Source: Calliopum simillimum (taxonomy: Eukaryota; Arthropoda; Insecta; Diptera; Lauxaniidae). Taken from it: a stretch of 64,000 nucleotides of DNA. Under the pieces are notes generated by a model. That model saw only the letters and a program-made list of their open reading frames with translations, searched no databases and was not told the DNA's origin. The stretch's first letter is position 1, and every line of letters starts with the position of its first letter. Below, in pieces: positions 11,480 to 23,183 of this stretch. The position numbers and the translations under genes are program-made. The stretch covers positions 115,706,897 through 115,770,896 of the forward strand of contig OX638370.1 of assembly GCA_951812925.1 (NCBI GenBank), written 5' to 3'.

Positions 11480-12895
11480 TGCATCTATCACAAGAAATTT
11501 TTTCTCATAAAAAATTTTTATATAGTGAAATTTTAGTCCCATGACATTTTTATCTCATGATATATTTATGTCATGACATATTTTCTTCATGATAGTCTTG
11601 TTTCATGATATCATATAATGAAATTTTTGTCTTTCGACATTTTTATTTCATGATATTATGGATGTTTTCTCTCATGATAGTCTTTCTTACGTTATAATAT
11701 ATTTTCTTACAGAAATTTTTTATTCGATTGTCCCTTTTCTCTCATGAAAGTTTTATAACAAAATGATATTTTTATATAATGATATTTTAATCTCATGACA
11801 TTTTTGTCGCATGATAGTTTCATGTTCTTAATTTTTCTCTCATAATGGTTATGTCATGACATTTTGCTTTCATAGCAATTTTTTAGTCGAGTTACATTTA
11901 TCTCTCAACAATTTTATAGTCTAGTGTAATTTTTCTCTTATAAAAGATTTTTAATAGAGCGATATTTTTATAAAACGAAATTTCAATTTCATGACATTTT
12001 TATCTTATGATAGTTTTATGTCACAACATTTTTCTCTCATTATGATCATACGTCATGACATTTTTTCTTACTATTTCAATAGGTTGAAATTTTTATATAA
12101 TGAAATTTAAGTCTCAAAAAAATTTTTATCTCATGATATAAAACATATAATATCATTTTTTCTCTCATGATCATATGTCTTGACATTTTTCTTTCAAAGC
12201 AACTTTCTAGTCGAGTGACATTTTTCTCTCTGAAGTTTTTATTGGCGTGAAATTTTATGCAATAAAATTTCAAGCTCATTTCATTTTATCTCATGATAAT
12301 TTTATGTCATGAAATTTTTCTCTCAAGATAGTCCTATGCTATGACATTTTTCTCTCATAGTCTTTTTTTAGTCGAGTGACCTGTTTCTCTCACAGAACTT
12401 TTTAAATAGGGTGACAATTTTTTTATTCTCATTATATATCGCATTTCATGATAATTTTACGTCACGACATTTTTCTCTTATGATTATCTTATCTCATGAC
12501 ATTTTTATCTCATGATAGTTTTCTCTTATTACATTTTTCTCTCAAAGCAATTTTTAATGCAAGTGATGTTTTTTCTCAAAACTTTTTTGAGTCGAGTGAT
12601 TTTATTTTTTCTCTAATAGAAATTATTTAATAGGGTGATATTTTTATGTAATTAAATTTAGTCTGATGATATTTTTATAATAGTCATATTTTATGACAAT
12701 TTTCTCTGATAGAAGTTTTCAACTAAGGCGAAATTTTAATTTCATGACTTTTTTATCTCATGATAGTTTTATGTAATGACTTTTTTCTCCCATGAAATTT
12801 TACATCATCATGTTTTCAAAACATGACATTAATATGTTATGACAGTTTTATCCCATTTATCCTATTTATTTCATGACATTTGTATCTCAATATCG
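11480..12895 (+). repeat. Satellite B, block 1 (TTTTTCTCTCATGATA family)
   Basis: About 1.4 kb of irregular repeats on TTTTTCTCTCATGATAGTTT / ATGTCATGACATTTTT with a basic spacing near 20-25 bp. The same T-rich plus-strand motif forms the blocks at 38240-39850 and 41950-43290. Strongly degenerate, with AGTCGAGTGACATTTTTC as a block-specific variant. No coding potential. Confidence 0.8.
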
Positions 12896-12945
12896 TGTAT
12901 ATTTAAAAAATATTTGAAATTTGCATATTTCCTCCTCTAACTAAT

Positions 12946-13017
12946 TAATTTCTTCTCTTTTTTGCAGGTAAATACATAGATATATACTTTTTCTGAAATA
13001 TTTATTCGCAGGTAAGT
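12946..13017 (+). promoter_or_regulatory. Candidate recursive splice site(s) / tiny recursive-splice exon
   Basis: A pyrimidine tract (TTTCTTCTCTTTTTTGCAG) ends at AG 12966-12967 and is followed directly by GTAAAT. Only 44 nt later CGCAG ends at 13011 and is followed directly by GTAAGT. The first junction is the fused 3'/5' splice site motif of Drosophila-type ratchet points. The pair could also bound a 44-nt exon (12968-13011), which has a stop codon in each frame (TAG, TAA, TGA), so it would be non-coding or an RS-exon. This implies a long plus-strand intron. Motif seen; use in splicing is inferred. Confidence 0.5.
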
Positions 13018-14141
13018 AGCAACTGCGCTCTTAGTGCAAAGCAATCCTTAAAGTGAGACTGTTCACATACAAACTATCTTTAAGTTTCTTAACAAAGATT
13101 CTCAATATTTTTCCTCCACATATGTCCGTTACACAAGGACCTTTGTATGTGCAGCTAGATTTTCAATAATAATTTCCATAATTTCGTAAGAACACTTAGT
13201 CCTTTACACTAAAGGATCTCTTCCCAACAAATACTGTATTTTATGTGATGTAACAACCGCATAATTTTCTTAATTCCCATCAATCAGTTTTTCGGGAAAT
13301 ATAATTGAATATTTTTTTATAAAACAAAACCATCTGTCAATCATTAAAACAAAAAACCAAATGATTTGCCAGATTTAACAAAATATTTAAAAATTTTTCT
13401 TTTTTAAATAAGCATATAAAAAATAAACTCAAAAATAAAAGCTATTTGGCAACGTTTAGCCATTGGCCTGGTCCTGGCCTGACTACATACAGGGTCTTCT
13501 ACACTAGTCGCGCAATGTAGGTACCTATCTGCCATTCGTCAAAAGGTGCACCAACAACTCTTTAGCCATAAAATATTTTGGCAATGCTGCCAAATTGTTG
13601 GTTGCCACTTAATTTTAGCCTCAGCAGTTGTAGGCAACGTTGAAATTTTCACACTTTTTTGCTTTTGACGAATGAGGCGTGAGTTGTTGCATTTTAGAAA
13701 TTCAATTTATTTTGTGAAAAAAGTAGGTATAAAAATATTTGTGTTAAATAAATTTTGCTAAATTTGCTTGAAATTGTTGTTAAATTAATTGTTTCATTGA
13801 AATTTACATAAATAAACGTGTCTACAATTTGTGGTTTTTCAATGAGCGCTGTTTGTTGTTTATTTCTGGCTCATTTTAATTTTTTTGTGGTTTTTTTTAT
13901 ATTTATTCATCATATTGCCAACATTTTGCAATTAATGTTTAAAATGTGAAAAATTTATAAATAAAAAAAATATGTAAATACTTTTATAAAATATAAATTT
14001 ATGGTTCATTTATTTTTATAGTTTTATTTGTTAATTACCATACTTATATTGTAATAAATCAGTTTGGATTTGATTTATATTATTTACATTTATTTTATAC
14101 GTTGAAAATCATCTCTAGTTGTTTGTATTGTAAAAGTTAGT
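13018..14141. other. Gene-free stretch
   Basis: AT-rich, no ORF above 60 codons. No recognisable RNA gene or repeat. Confidence 0.5.
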
Positions 14142-14874
14142 ACCCTGCAGGAACACGTACTATTCCAAAATTAGTTTGCAAACTACTCCATGAGAGAAAG
14201 CAACAAGTCCAAATTCTGGTACCATCACATATAAAGTTCTATTTGCGTTTTATATTGCTTGTCATTGGGCTTAACCAATTGTCTCCTTATGCATTACAAT
14301 CGGACCAGATAAAGGTCAATTGTCTCCTTATGCATAACATTCGGAACAAAAAAAGGCCAATTTTTTTTTATTTTATTTACAAATTTTAACAAATTTAATT
14401 TGAAATTCAAATTTTGCACAAAAATGTCACAAGGTTTCATAGCCGAATGTGCTAAGTTTGTTATATATTTCTTAGCAATGTGTTCCGGGTTCCAATCTCA
14501 GTGTGGATGAACATTTTTTTATTTTTATAATTTTATACCTTGACTATGTTGGACATATTTTCAATTTTCCGCTTCTCAGACTCTTCAGACAAATTGTGTT
14601 CAAATAAATATGATTTAAAAATTGGAATTGAAAATCACCGAGAGACCCTCCACGTAGCTATAGTCGCTAGACCGATACACTATCGTTTGCTCTTCTTCCC
14701 AATCGACGAACTGCCAAACAGTATGTAGTCAGTAACGTTATAATTGAACCAATTTTGATACTAATGACGGATTATGCATTACATTTGGACCATTTTTGAT
14801 ACAAATGATAATTTAAACGAATTTATTCTAGTTTTAAGTGTAGTCCATTATGGACTGCTTACAAAAAAACTGTA
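14142..14874 (-). mobile_element. Copy 1 of a TIR element with internal tRNA-like boxes (one end lost)
   Basis: This copy is the reverse complement of 33325-34179. It starts with the terminal motif ACCCTGCAGGAACACG at 14142. It keeps the internal blocks GTCTCCTTATGCATTACA (14283), the A-box-like TAGCCGAATGTG (14440-14451), the B-box-like GGGTTCCAATC (14487-14497), GACCGATACACTATCG and TAGTCCATTATGGACT (14841-14856). Homology stops near 14874, so the second terminal repeat of about 50 bp is missing. The 62-residue ORF at 14540-14728 lies inside and is not conserved in the other copy. Confidence 0.75.
14436..14512 (+). pseudogene. tRNA-like segment (Pol III box A and box B)
   Basis: TAGCCGAATGTG at 14440-14451 fits the box A consensus and GGGTTCCAATC at 14487-14497 fits box B. 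Their starts are 47 bp apart, as in a tRNA. The stems are too mismatched for a working tRNA. The other copy of the host element has the equivalent segment on the minus strand at about 33800-33885. Confidence 0.45.
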
Positions 14875-16390
14875 GATTTTCTCCTATTGTTCTCTGTTTT
14901 ATATATTCTTTAATTTTTCTGTTCTAATTCAACTGAAAACACAAAAACAAAATGCAAAGCATAGCGCTTGCGGCGCAATAAAACACTTCCAAAGCGCCAT
15001 AACGCCACAGTTCTAGCATTGCAACGCTATGACTATGAGCGTTGCTTTGAGCGCAGCTTTGCTCATAGCGTGTTCTCTGAGCGCGACTTTATGTACCCTT
15101 GATTCCTTTATTACAGAATTTTATATTTGTACTACGAATGTCCACTGGCTGTTTAATAAAATAAACGCATATTTATTTTCATTAATATTGTAAAGTTAAT
15201 TATTTGCTACAATAAAATTACATTAAAAATTAAAAACAAAAAAGTTGAGCAACAATTACACAGTGAGAAAAAGTAAAAAAGAAAAAAATTAATGAAAAAA
15301 CCAAACCAAACAATGTAAACTAAAACCCCATATATTGAGTCAACAACAACAAAAACAACAACAACAACAACGATACAACAATTTATTGAATTTATGCGCA
15401 AACGCGTAAATAATTTAAATTGCAAAATAATTGACAGGAAGGTCGTTCATTCGCACAATATACTACATATCTATGGTATCATGTCTTGCATCGCAACGTA
15501 TCGTTTCGGATCGTATACAGAGTGTCGCGCACAAAACTCATGTAGAATTAATTTTATAAATTCTAATTTAATTTGCCACTTTTTAATGCGCTTATTTAAA
15601 GAGCTAATCGCTTATAATTAGACACAAATACAACCGCACGATTTTCATGCGCGTGAGTTTGCAATTTTTTCTCACTTTTAATTGATGCTTTTATTTTAAT
15701 GTAAACTCAACAGTTTTTTCTTTTTATTTAATTTTTTTATTTCTCACTTAATTTTTCATTTAGCTGTTGAGTATAAAATATTCACTTGTTTTTTTTTTTT
15801 TTCTTTTTTGTCTCTTAATTTATGCAAATTACGGTGACCGACTGTCTGGTTGCGCATTTAAAACTGTACGTGTGGGCGTGTGTTGGAAAGTAGCTGCACA
15901 AACCAAAAATATAAAAAAAAATACTATCGTGTGGGCGTAGGATATAGCAATTAGTCGGGAGCAACAGTTTTTGTGTTCGCCATTTGGTGATAAAATTTAT
16001 TTTGTCTGGGATATTAAAGACAGGTGCATAAATTATAAGTGAAAATAATTAGTGGATGATGTTTTTATTGAAAATGAAGGAGGAAATGGATTTAGGGAGT
16101 GCATTTCGTAGATAAATATTTAAACATTTTTCAATGCTTTTCAATTTTTTCAAAAATTTTTTAAATATTTAAAATTCTTTGATGTTTTCCGTAGTTTGAA
16201 AATAATTATTAACAAATGCCATATTTGACCAAGTTTATCAGATCAATCATATATTTGTTAATAGTTACCAAATGTTTTTTGGTGTGCTTGATTAAAATTC
16301 AACAATACTTGTATAAATTTATTAATAATCATTTTGCATTAATTTTTTGAAATGTAGCAGATGGAATTTCACTGTTTTATTCAATCTTCA
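14875..16390. other. Gene-free stretch
   Basis: Two short ORFs (15207-15425 minus, 15394-15621 plus) without recognisable domains; the first is low-complexity. A small GC-rich region at 14985-15085 contains CGCTATGA and TCATAGCG as a short inverted repeat. (CAA)n at about 15342-15370. Confidence 0.5.
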
Positions 16391-16392
16391 AA

Positions 16393-16555
16393 ATTCAATG
16401 AGAGAACTAAAAATTTCCAAAATAAATTTTAGTATCAAAAAAATTATAAACAGAAATTTTTATTTAAAAAGTAATAAAGGGATTTACATTTGGCGCCCAA
16501 CGTAGGGTTTTTTTTTCGACTTTGTAAATTCAAACTGAGAACTAAAAATGGACTC
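16393..16555 (+). mobile_element. LTR-retrotransposon fragment: LTR end plus tRNA-Lys primer-binding site
   Basis: AATAAAGGGATTTACA ends at 16488 and is followed by TT and then TGGCGCCCAACGTAGGG (16491-16507). That 17-mer is the complement, one mismatch apart, of the 3' end of insect tRNA-Lys(CUU) including its CCA. A CA-ending LTR, a two-base spacer and a primer-binding site is the standard arrangement. GAGAACTAAAAAT occurs both upstream (16393 block) and downstream (16528 block), a period of 135 bp, so the unit has begun to be tandemly duplicated. No gag or pol ORF follows. Confidence 0.65.
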
Positions 16556-16605
16556 GTCCTTATATTGATGACCATAATTGTATACCAAACAAGACATGGT
16601 TAACC

Positions 16606-17550
16606 TACAGGGTGGCTGATTCGAACTGTTACCAACTTCAGATAGACTTATCTGACAGATGGAACATGACAGCTGTCTTAAAATTGGCATGATGTTAGTT
16701 CATTCTATTGTCAACAAGTAACCAAAAGCATTTGCGCGTCAATTTATTGAAAATAAAAAATTTTTGAAATGGAATTCAAACGTAATAGTGTGATTGCTCT
16801 TTATTTGGCTGGAAAATCGCAACCAGCAATTGTTCGTGAGGTGAAACATTTAAAAGTGAATAAAATGTTTGTGTATCGGACCATAACACGTTACAATAGT
16901 AGCGGCAGCGTTGCCAAACGACATGGTGGTGGTCGGAAAATAACTGCAACATCACCAGAAATGGTTCGAAAGGTGAAGGCCAGAATTGAGCGAAATCCGA
17001 GACGCAGTGGCAGACAAATGGCTGCCGAGCTGAAATTATCGCGTGAACGAATGCAACACATATTGTCAAACAAGCTCGGACTAAAGGCCCTCAAGTTCCA
17101 AAAGGCGCATGATCTCACTCCTGCTCAAAAAAAAGTTAGGTTCGATAGAGCCAAGGAGTTGTTGCGCTTGCACGCCGCCGGAAATCTGTCACAAATTGTC
17201 TTCTCTGATGAGAAAAATTACTGTATCCAGCAATATGTAAACAAACAAAATGATCGGGTTTACTTGACAGAGAGGTGCTACAAAAATTTGAATGTTCGTT
17301 TGGCCACCAGGACGCAGGCACCACCGCATGTGATGGTTTGGGCTGCAGTGACTGCTGATGGGCGCTCACCACTCGTTTTTTTGGCCGCTGGCGTCAAAGT
17401 AAACGCCCAGGTGTATCGTGAATCAGTGTTGGAGGGTGCTTTACTACCGTGGGCACGCAAAAATTTCGGTCGCAAGCCATGGACATTCCAACAAGACTCA
17501 CAATTTGAGATTTTTTTCAGCATTATTTCTGATTTCTGAAAAAACGCGAA
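16606..17550 (+). mobile_element. Truncated Tc1/mariner-type transposon
   Basis: A TA dinucleotide at 16606-16607 precedes CAGGGTGGCTGATTCGAACT, which looks like the left terminal inverted repeat of a Tc1/mariner element. The transposase ORF starts 160 bp further on. No inverted copy of this terminus was found downstream, and the coding similarity ends abruptly near 17500. The right half-kilobase of the element is therefore missing or replaced. Confidence 0.75.
16769..17539 (+). pseudogene. Tc1/mariner superfamily transposase, 3' truncated
   Basis: The ORF encodes 256 residues. The N-terminal half holds two helix-turn-helix regions (about residues 8-50 and 62-112) joined by a GGGRK linker, for binding the terminal repeats. 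The DDE/D catalytic core begins around residue 140: the first aspartate is D147 in VFSDEKN and the second is D243 in TFQQDS. Right after QQDS the sequence turns into 12 unrelated residues and a stop. The third catalytic acid, expected about 35-40 residues further, and the C-terminal part are absent; family members are about 340-350 residues long. There is no frameshift or stop before the break, so the decay is recent and due to truncation. The protein cannot cut DNA as it stands. Superfamily assignment is firm; the exact family is left open. Confidence 0.88.
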
Positions 17551-18013
17551 CCAACTTCGCTATTCTGGCACCATATTCGGATTCAACAACCCCGAAAACA
17601 TAAAGTTCAGGTGGTCTGATCTTTCGCGCTGGGTACTTTTTTTTTGTGGGCCTGTGTAATCAATAATTTTTTCGACTATGAAAGTTTATCATATCATAAA
17701 GATAGTGGATTATATTACCTTGATCGTTCGGCTGTTCGAAAATATGATTTACAACTTCCCCACCCCTCTCTCCAAAAGTTTTAGGGGAGAGGTTGAAAAA
17801 TACCTAGTCAATAGACCTTTTTTTAAAAAATTTTTAAAAATATAAAATAATGACAAAACAAAAAATTACGTTTTATAGCCAAAAGACCAAACTATATTTT
17901 GCAATACAAAAATCAACGCCTGAATGACCCAGACCATAATCCCACAATACAAGATCCCAACTACGACCAAACGTGGTTGACGGACACCTTATAGTCCATC
18001 AGCCAAAAGTTAA
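17551..18013. other. Gene-free stretch beyond the truncated transposon
   Basis: Contains ATTCGGATTCAACAACCCCG near 17575, a phrase reminiscent of dispersed repeats, but no second complete copy is present in the window. No gene seen. Confidence 0.45.
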
Positions 18014-18643
18014 TTACACTGGTCTACACTATTTTCGACTGGAGGAACCAAATAGTGTTCCTAGGGTAATTTGGTGCGCTAAATTCGAATCTGCAATCGG
18101 TTTTTCTCTATCAGGTCAGGTTTCCGAAATACAATAACACATTTTTTTTTTCAAGAAAAATCATTAATTTATTTGAAAATGTTTAACGCTCTCCTTGTTC
18201 ATCGCTCACTGCACTTAGGTTTTGTGAGGAAAAGTCCAAATGTAATTTAGGAAAATGCATTTTCAGTGACATTCATGCACCTAATTAACAGCAATTAACC
18301 AAAAATTTCTTGACGATTTGTCTGCAGTTATCACTTTTTTTGTTTCCAAGGAAGCCGTCCACAATGCTTTTGAAAGATTGCCATGCTGCCGATTCTTTCT
18401 TTAATAAACATTTTGAAAAATTATAATCATTCAATAACTTCCTAATCTGAAGACCAACAAATATGCCCTCGAATTCGAATTCATCATATTAAAATCGACA
18501 AAATATGATAGTGTGCCATCATGCCTATATAAAGAGAACTAGACCTGATGCCGCATTTCTGGTGCCAGGTTTGAATTCAGCGCACCCAAATTACATGAGA
18601 AACATCTTTCTCTTCTCCAGTCGAAATTTGTAGACCAGTGTTA
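18014..18643. mobile_element. Candidate non-autonomous DNA transposon, 624 bp, CACTGG termini
   Basis: The left end at 18017 reads CACTGGTCTACA and the right end is its reverse complement, ending at 18640. Further in, TTTCGACTGGAG, TAATTTGGTGCGCT and ATCAGGTC occur in both arms, so the imperfect terminal inverted repeat is about 100 bp long. TTA flanks both sides (18014-18016 and 18641-18643) as a 3-bp target-site duplication. CACT-type termini with a 2-3 bp duplication fit the EnSpm/CACTA superfamily; that name is an inference. No transposase ORF inside. Confidence 0.65.
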
Positions 18644-20690
18644 GCGTATATGTCAGTTGAAAGGTGGCTCTGAAGCTAAAATTCACAAAACTTGATGTGT
18701 ATAATGGTCAACATTCGGCTAATCGAACATTAGATTTTTTGACATAACGAGTGGTGATAAACATTTTTTATTGACTAATTTGGAATCAGGGATGCCAATT
18801 ATTATAAAAATATACTTTAATATAAAATATTTTTGACAGCGTGGCCGAAAATGGGTTAAGTGGTAACTAAATAAGTATGTTACATATGTATAGAACTGTA
18901 TACGTATGAAGCAAAATTAAATCAAAACATTATTTCCAAACCTAATTTGACTCAAAACGGACCTTTTTAATTCTATTCAGCAAATATCATGTTCGTTGAC
19001 GTAATAAACAAGATTTTGACTTCTAATCGAAGACGTTCGCTGATTGCGGAGGGATCACAAAATCGGATCAAGGAAGTCTTGGAGTAGACGTTTTTTTGGA
19101 TGTTTATTGTTTTATTTAAAAAATACATAAAAGATGCGTGTTACAAAATTGAAAAAAAAACGAAGTTTAACGAAAAATCAAAATTTTTTAACAGGCATGA
19201 AAACAACAATTTTACTACTACTTTTTTCGCACTTCGAACCATTTAAAACAGCAAAACATATAAAAACACATTCCCTTAATTTATAGTAAAATCTTTATAA
19301 TTAATTTTTTAGTACATTATCGAAAGGTACCTTGCTACATGATGAAACGCAGATTTTCATAGACTTTATCATCACAACTCTATTCCCCGTGCAAAGTTAT
19401 TGCATTGTAATTAGAATTTTTCAAAAATAATGAACATTTTACAACAAAAGTCAAAAGTCAGAGGAAAATTGTATGCTTTCAAAGTACTCTAAAAGGTAAT
19501 TAAAAAAACAACAACTGCTGTGTACGAGTATTTTGAAAAGGTAGCAACTTCCGTTTATCTTCAACTTCATCAACAACAGAAAACTCACTTGCAAGTTGGA
19601 GTTTTTTTCCAAAAAAAGAAATAAAAAACAATAAAAAATTTATAATACAAAAAGCCCCCCTTTATCATTACTATTTAACACTGGCAACATTGGTTACAGT
19701 CTGTTGACTTCTTAGTTGTTGGTCGGTTGGTCGTTGTTTGGCAAAACTTAATTATTGTCTATGGGCCAACGCAAAAAAAAAAGATTTCTTTTAGCTGATA
19801 AACAGGCAACATTCATCAGATGGACAGACAGCGGCAACAAAAAAAAACTAAAAAAAATTAAAATTTGACAAAGTGGGCGTCATTTTGCACAGCAGGCAGC
19901 ATTGCCAGATGCCACTTTAGTTGAATGAGAGAGGGGGTATAGTGAGATAGCAATGATGAGTGTGAAAATGAGATGAATATCTCTTGCGCATTTATTAGTT
20001 GTAAAAATGTTTATTATTATTGTTATACGTTGTATTTAAGCAAAAATACATTAAAATTGTTTTTGCAACATCTACAGTGGTTTTTATGCGGGAAAAATCA
20101 TTTAATTACTCAATTTTCTGGCAACTTAAATTGTATGAATAAAGCATCATTGTAGATATGAACACAGTTGTTGCTTTCGCAATGTTGACAGTTGCTGAGA
20201 ATTTGAGTGATGTCTGATTTTTGTTATTTTTTGTGTGTAATTGTTGTTATTTTTTCGGTCGTTAGTTGCAATTAGAAAGGTAATTTTTATAAAAAAATTT
20301 TTTCCTCATAACAATAATTAGTTTTGTATGTGTTACAAAGTTGTTATTAAATTGCAATTTGTGTCATTTTAATGTGAAATACTAAATGATTTTGTAAAGT
20401 TGATGATGATGAAAGTAAATGGTGTTACTTACTAGTATTTGATTTAACTATGTATCGTGTACGCAATCATATGACTAAATAGATTTAATTTAAAAATTTG
20501 TATAGTTTATATTGTTTGGTAGTTTTTGTTATGAAAATAAAATTAGAATCCTATACGTGAAATAAGACAAAAAACACTGAATTTAGTACCAGGAAAGAAA
20601 TATATATGAGAAATGACCAACAACTTTAGCAATATAATGTAGTGAAAAAATCTTTGAAAGTTGAGAAATTCGAAAAAATCCACGTAAAAA
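18644..20690. other. Gene-free AT-rich stretch
   Basis: No ORF with recognisable domains (19973-20155 is the longest). Several poly(A)/poly(T) runs. Nothing further recognised. Confidence 0.5.
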
Positions 20691-20699
20691 TATAATCTC

Positions 20700-21585
20700 C
20701 TCCTATATTGGAGCTTAAATGATTTATAGTCTAAGTTGAAAAATCATAGCAACTACAATTCTCACTTCGTTCTAGATTAAAAGAGATTTTCAAATCCAAT
20801 GCACATTTTTTGTTGAGCTGGATAAAAAACCTAATGAGTAGTCATTGGGGATGCTTGCCCTTTTCTAGGAAGCGCTTAGAGGTTACTGGGTGTGCTTGAA
20901 ATCATCATTTAACGTCGTATTCGGTTTCAGAGCACCAAAAAACCTAGAAATTGATACATATTTTCCATTTTCATAAAAAGTTTAATTTGAACCCCCTTGG
21001 AGGTCGTGTTAGGGGGTACCTATGCTACTGAAATTATTTTTTATCGTTGAACTTGATTCCTGCTCACCAAAAAACCCAAATATGCACAAACATAAATATA
21101 TAGATACATATAAAAAGTCCAATTTCAACCCTTCGGGGGGCTATAAGGGGATGCTAAGGGGTTACTTGGTGGTTATAATAATTTATTAACATCATTTTCA
21201 GTTTCATAGCACCAAAAAACCTCAAAATTTATATATATTTTATATTTTTATGAAACGCGAAATTTTAACCCCCTTGGAGGTGCTGTTAGGGAGCATCTGT
21301 GCTACTAAAATTATTTATTTTCGTCATCTTCTGTTCCAGCTCACCACAAAACCTACAAATATACATTCCTTATAAATTTTTATAAAAAGCGTTATTTCCT
21401 CTCTCTTGTGGGGCTATAAGAGGGCTACTAGGGGGTGACTTGGTGCTCCAAATTTTTTTTTTACATTATTTTCGCTTCAGAGCACTTTAAAACCTAGCAA
21501 TTTGATCACATTTGAAATTTTTAGAACACGCGAAATTCTAACCCCTAAGGGGGCGCTAGTGGGCTTGAAGGTAAGCTTATTATGG
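20700..21585. repeat. Tandem satellite of about 137 bp with alternating A and B monomers
   Basis: Each monomer contains a CACCAAAAAACCT-type block followed by a long AT stretch, CATAAAAAG, AACCCCCTTGGAGG or AACCCTTCGGGGGG, and a closing GGGGT stretch. The blocks occur near 20933, 21067, 21210, 21342 and 21483, at spacings of about 134, 143, 132 and 141 bp. Odd copies share TTTCAGAGCACCAAAAAACC and CCCTTGGAGG; even copies share GCTCACCA and GGGGCTATAAG. The true unit is therefore a dimer of about 275 bp. No coding potential. Confidence 0.75.
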
Positions 21586-23095
21586 AATCCTTAAATTCTT
21601 AGACGTGTTTCAATACGATTTCTAACATGATTAATTTTCAATTAACTCTATCCTATAGCACAATGCGTGCTTTAGTGGTATCGAAACCAAAGATGGAAAT
21701 TCGATTTTGAAATACATGGTGCATTAAGGAATGCATCATAAATTACATCGGTAATACTTTCTCTCGTACGAGCATGGATTTTTAGAGCAACCAAAAATAT
21801 TAAGCAGAGAAAAATTATGTCTTTATTATCAAGAACTCTTTCGACAAACGAAAGAAAGCAAAATTTCAATGGGATTCTTCAAAATAATCAAAGCTGAACG
21901 AACAGCATCAACGAAGACTGAACAATCTAGTAAAATTATAACAGTTGTCGAAAATTTTGCTTCAAAACGTGCACAACCCAACAATTAAATTGATTTTTTT
22001 TTCTGAATTTTTTCTATGCTGATTAAGTTGATAATATAAACATTGATATCTAAGAAAAGTAATCTTGGAGATGATTATAAATATCATCAAATTACTGCGA
22101 ACAACCACATAAGCTCTCAGATACCAGAGGCTATAAGAAAAACAGAGCAAAGTGGACTCCAATATAATAAAAATATCATCACATCCCCACGACGACATTG
22201 TTCTTAGCACTCGTTGCCACTTAACCGAAATGTTGCTCCGATGATCTCAAAATCGACTTTTAATGGCCGGAAATAAAGCATACAGCAAATAATAAAGAAC
22301 CCAAAAAAAAAAATAAAAATAAAAACCATAATAAAATTACTGTTAAAAAGCAGCAAAAGACGTGCGACTCACAAAAAAAAAAATAGTAATAAAAAAAAAC
22401 TCATCATCGTGGTTTAATTTTAAGCAAAAGCGACAACCAAATGAAATATTTTTGACGCCACAGAAACGCTTCCAAACGAACCAAAAAGTTCATGTGAAAG
22501 TCAACTAAATTTTTTTTTTGCTTTCTTCATATATATTTTTTTTTTTTTTTTTCAAACACTGCTTCCTTCGTAAAGAAATTGCTGTGCGAGTATTCAACTC
22601 ACTACGATGATGTGCCACAGCTCTCTTTTGCGCAATTGTTTCGAAGACGAACGTTGAAGTTCAAAGGTTTTCAACTTTAATAATGAGGCTAATAAACGTT
22701 GGCTTGCTTGGGTTTGTTAAAAGTTGTCGGGTTTGTTGTTTGGTTGGTTGATTGTTTGGCTGGTTCGATGGTCAGTCGGAATGCCAGCGGGGAGTCACAT
22801 CTACTTACTATATCTTCAACTGCTGCTGGTGCTGCTACAAATGGCATGTCTTGGAAATTATGCTGTTAATGACTTAATTTACTTTGGTGCAGAGTTTTAT
22901 TGCGGACCATTAAATAGATGAGTATAATAAATTTGCATATTAATATTTCTTTATACTTTTGATAGCTAAGAAATATTATTACTACTACACTTTTGAAAGT
23001 TTCAAAATTTATGCATATTTAATATCGTTTAGAAAGTAGAACAATTTTGAGAAAAAAAAAGCGGATAATCAAAACCGAAGTGTATCAAGAGTATC
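21586..23095. other. Gene-free stretch
   Basis: Short ORFs 21672-21869, 21962-22210 (minus) and 22724-22921 (plus) show no recognisable domain. Poly(T) runs at 22510 and 22532. Confidence 0.5.
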
Positions 23096-23103
23096 ATATA
23101 AGT

Positions 23104-23183
23104 ATGAATAGAATAGTATAGTATAGTATAGTATAGTATAGTATAGTATAGTATAGTATAGTATAGTATATAGTATAGTATAA
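23104..23183. repeat. (GTATA)n pentanucleotide array
   Basis: About 15 near-perfect copies of GTATA, with one interruption near 23168-23172. Confidence 0.95.

Noticed and set aside
6165..12895. CRISPR-like array of regularly spaced repeats
   Set aside because: The units are degenerate and irregularly spaced with no unique spacers, and the DNA is clearly eukaryotic.
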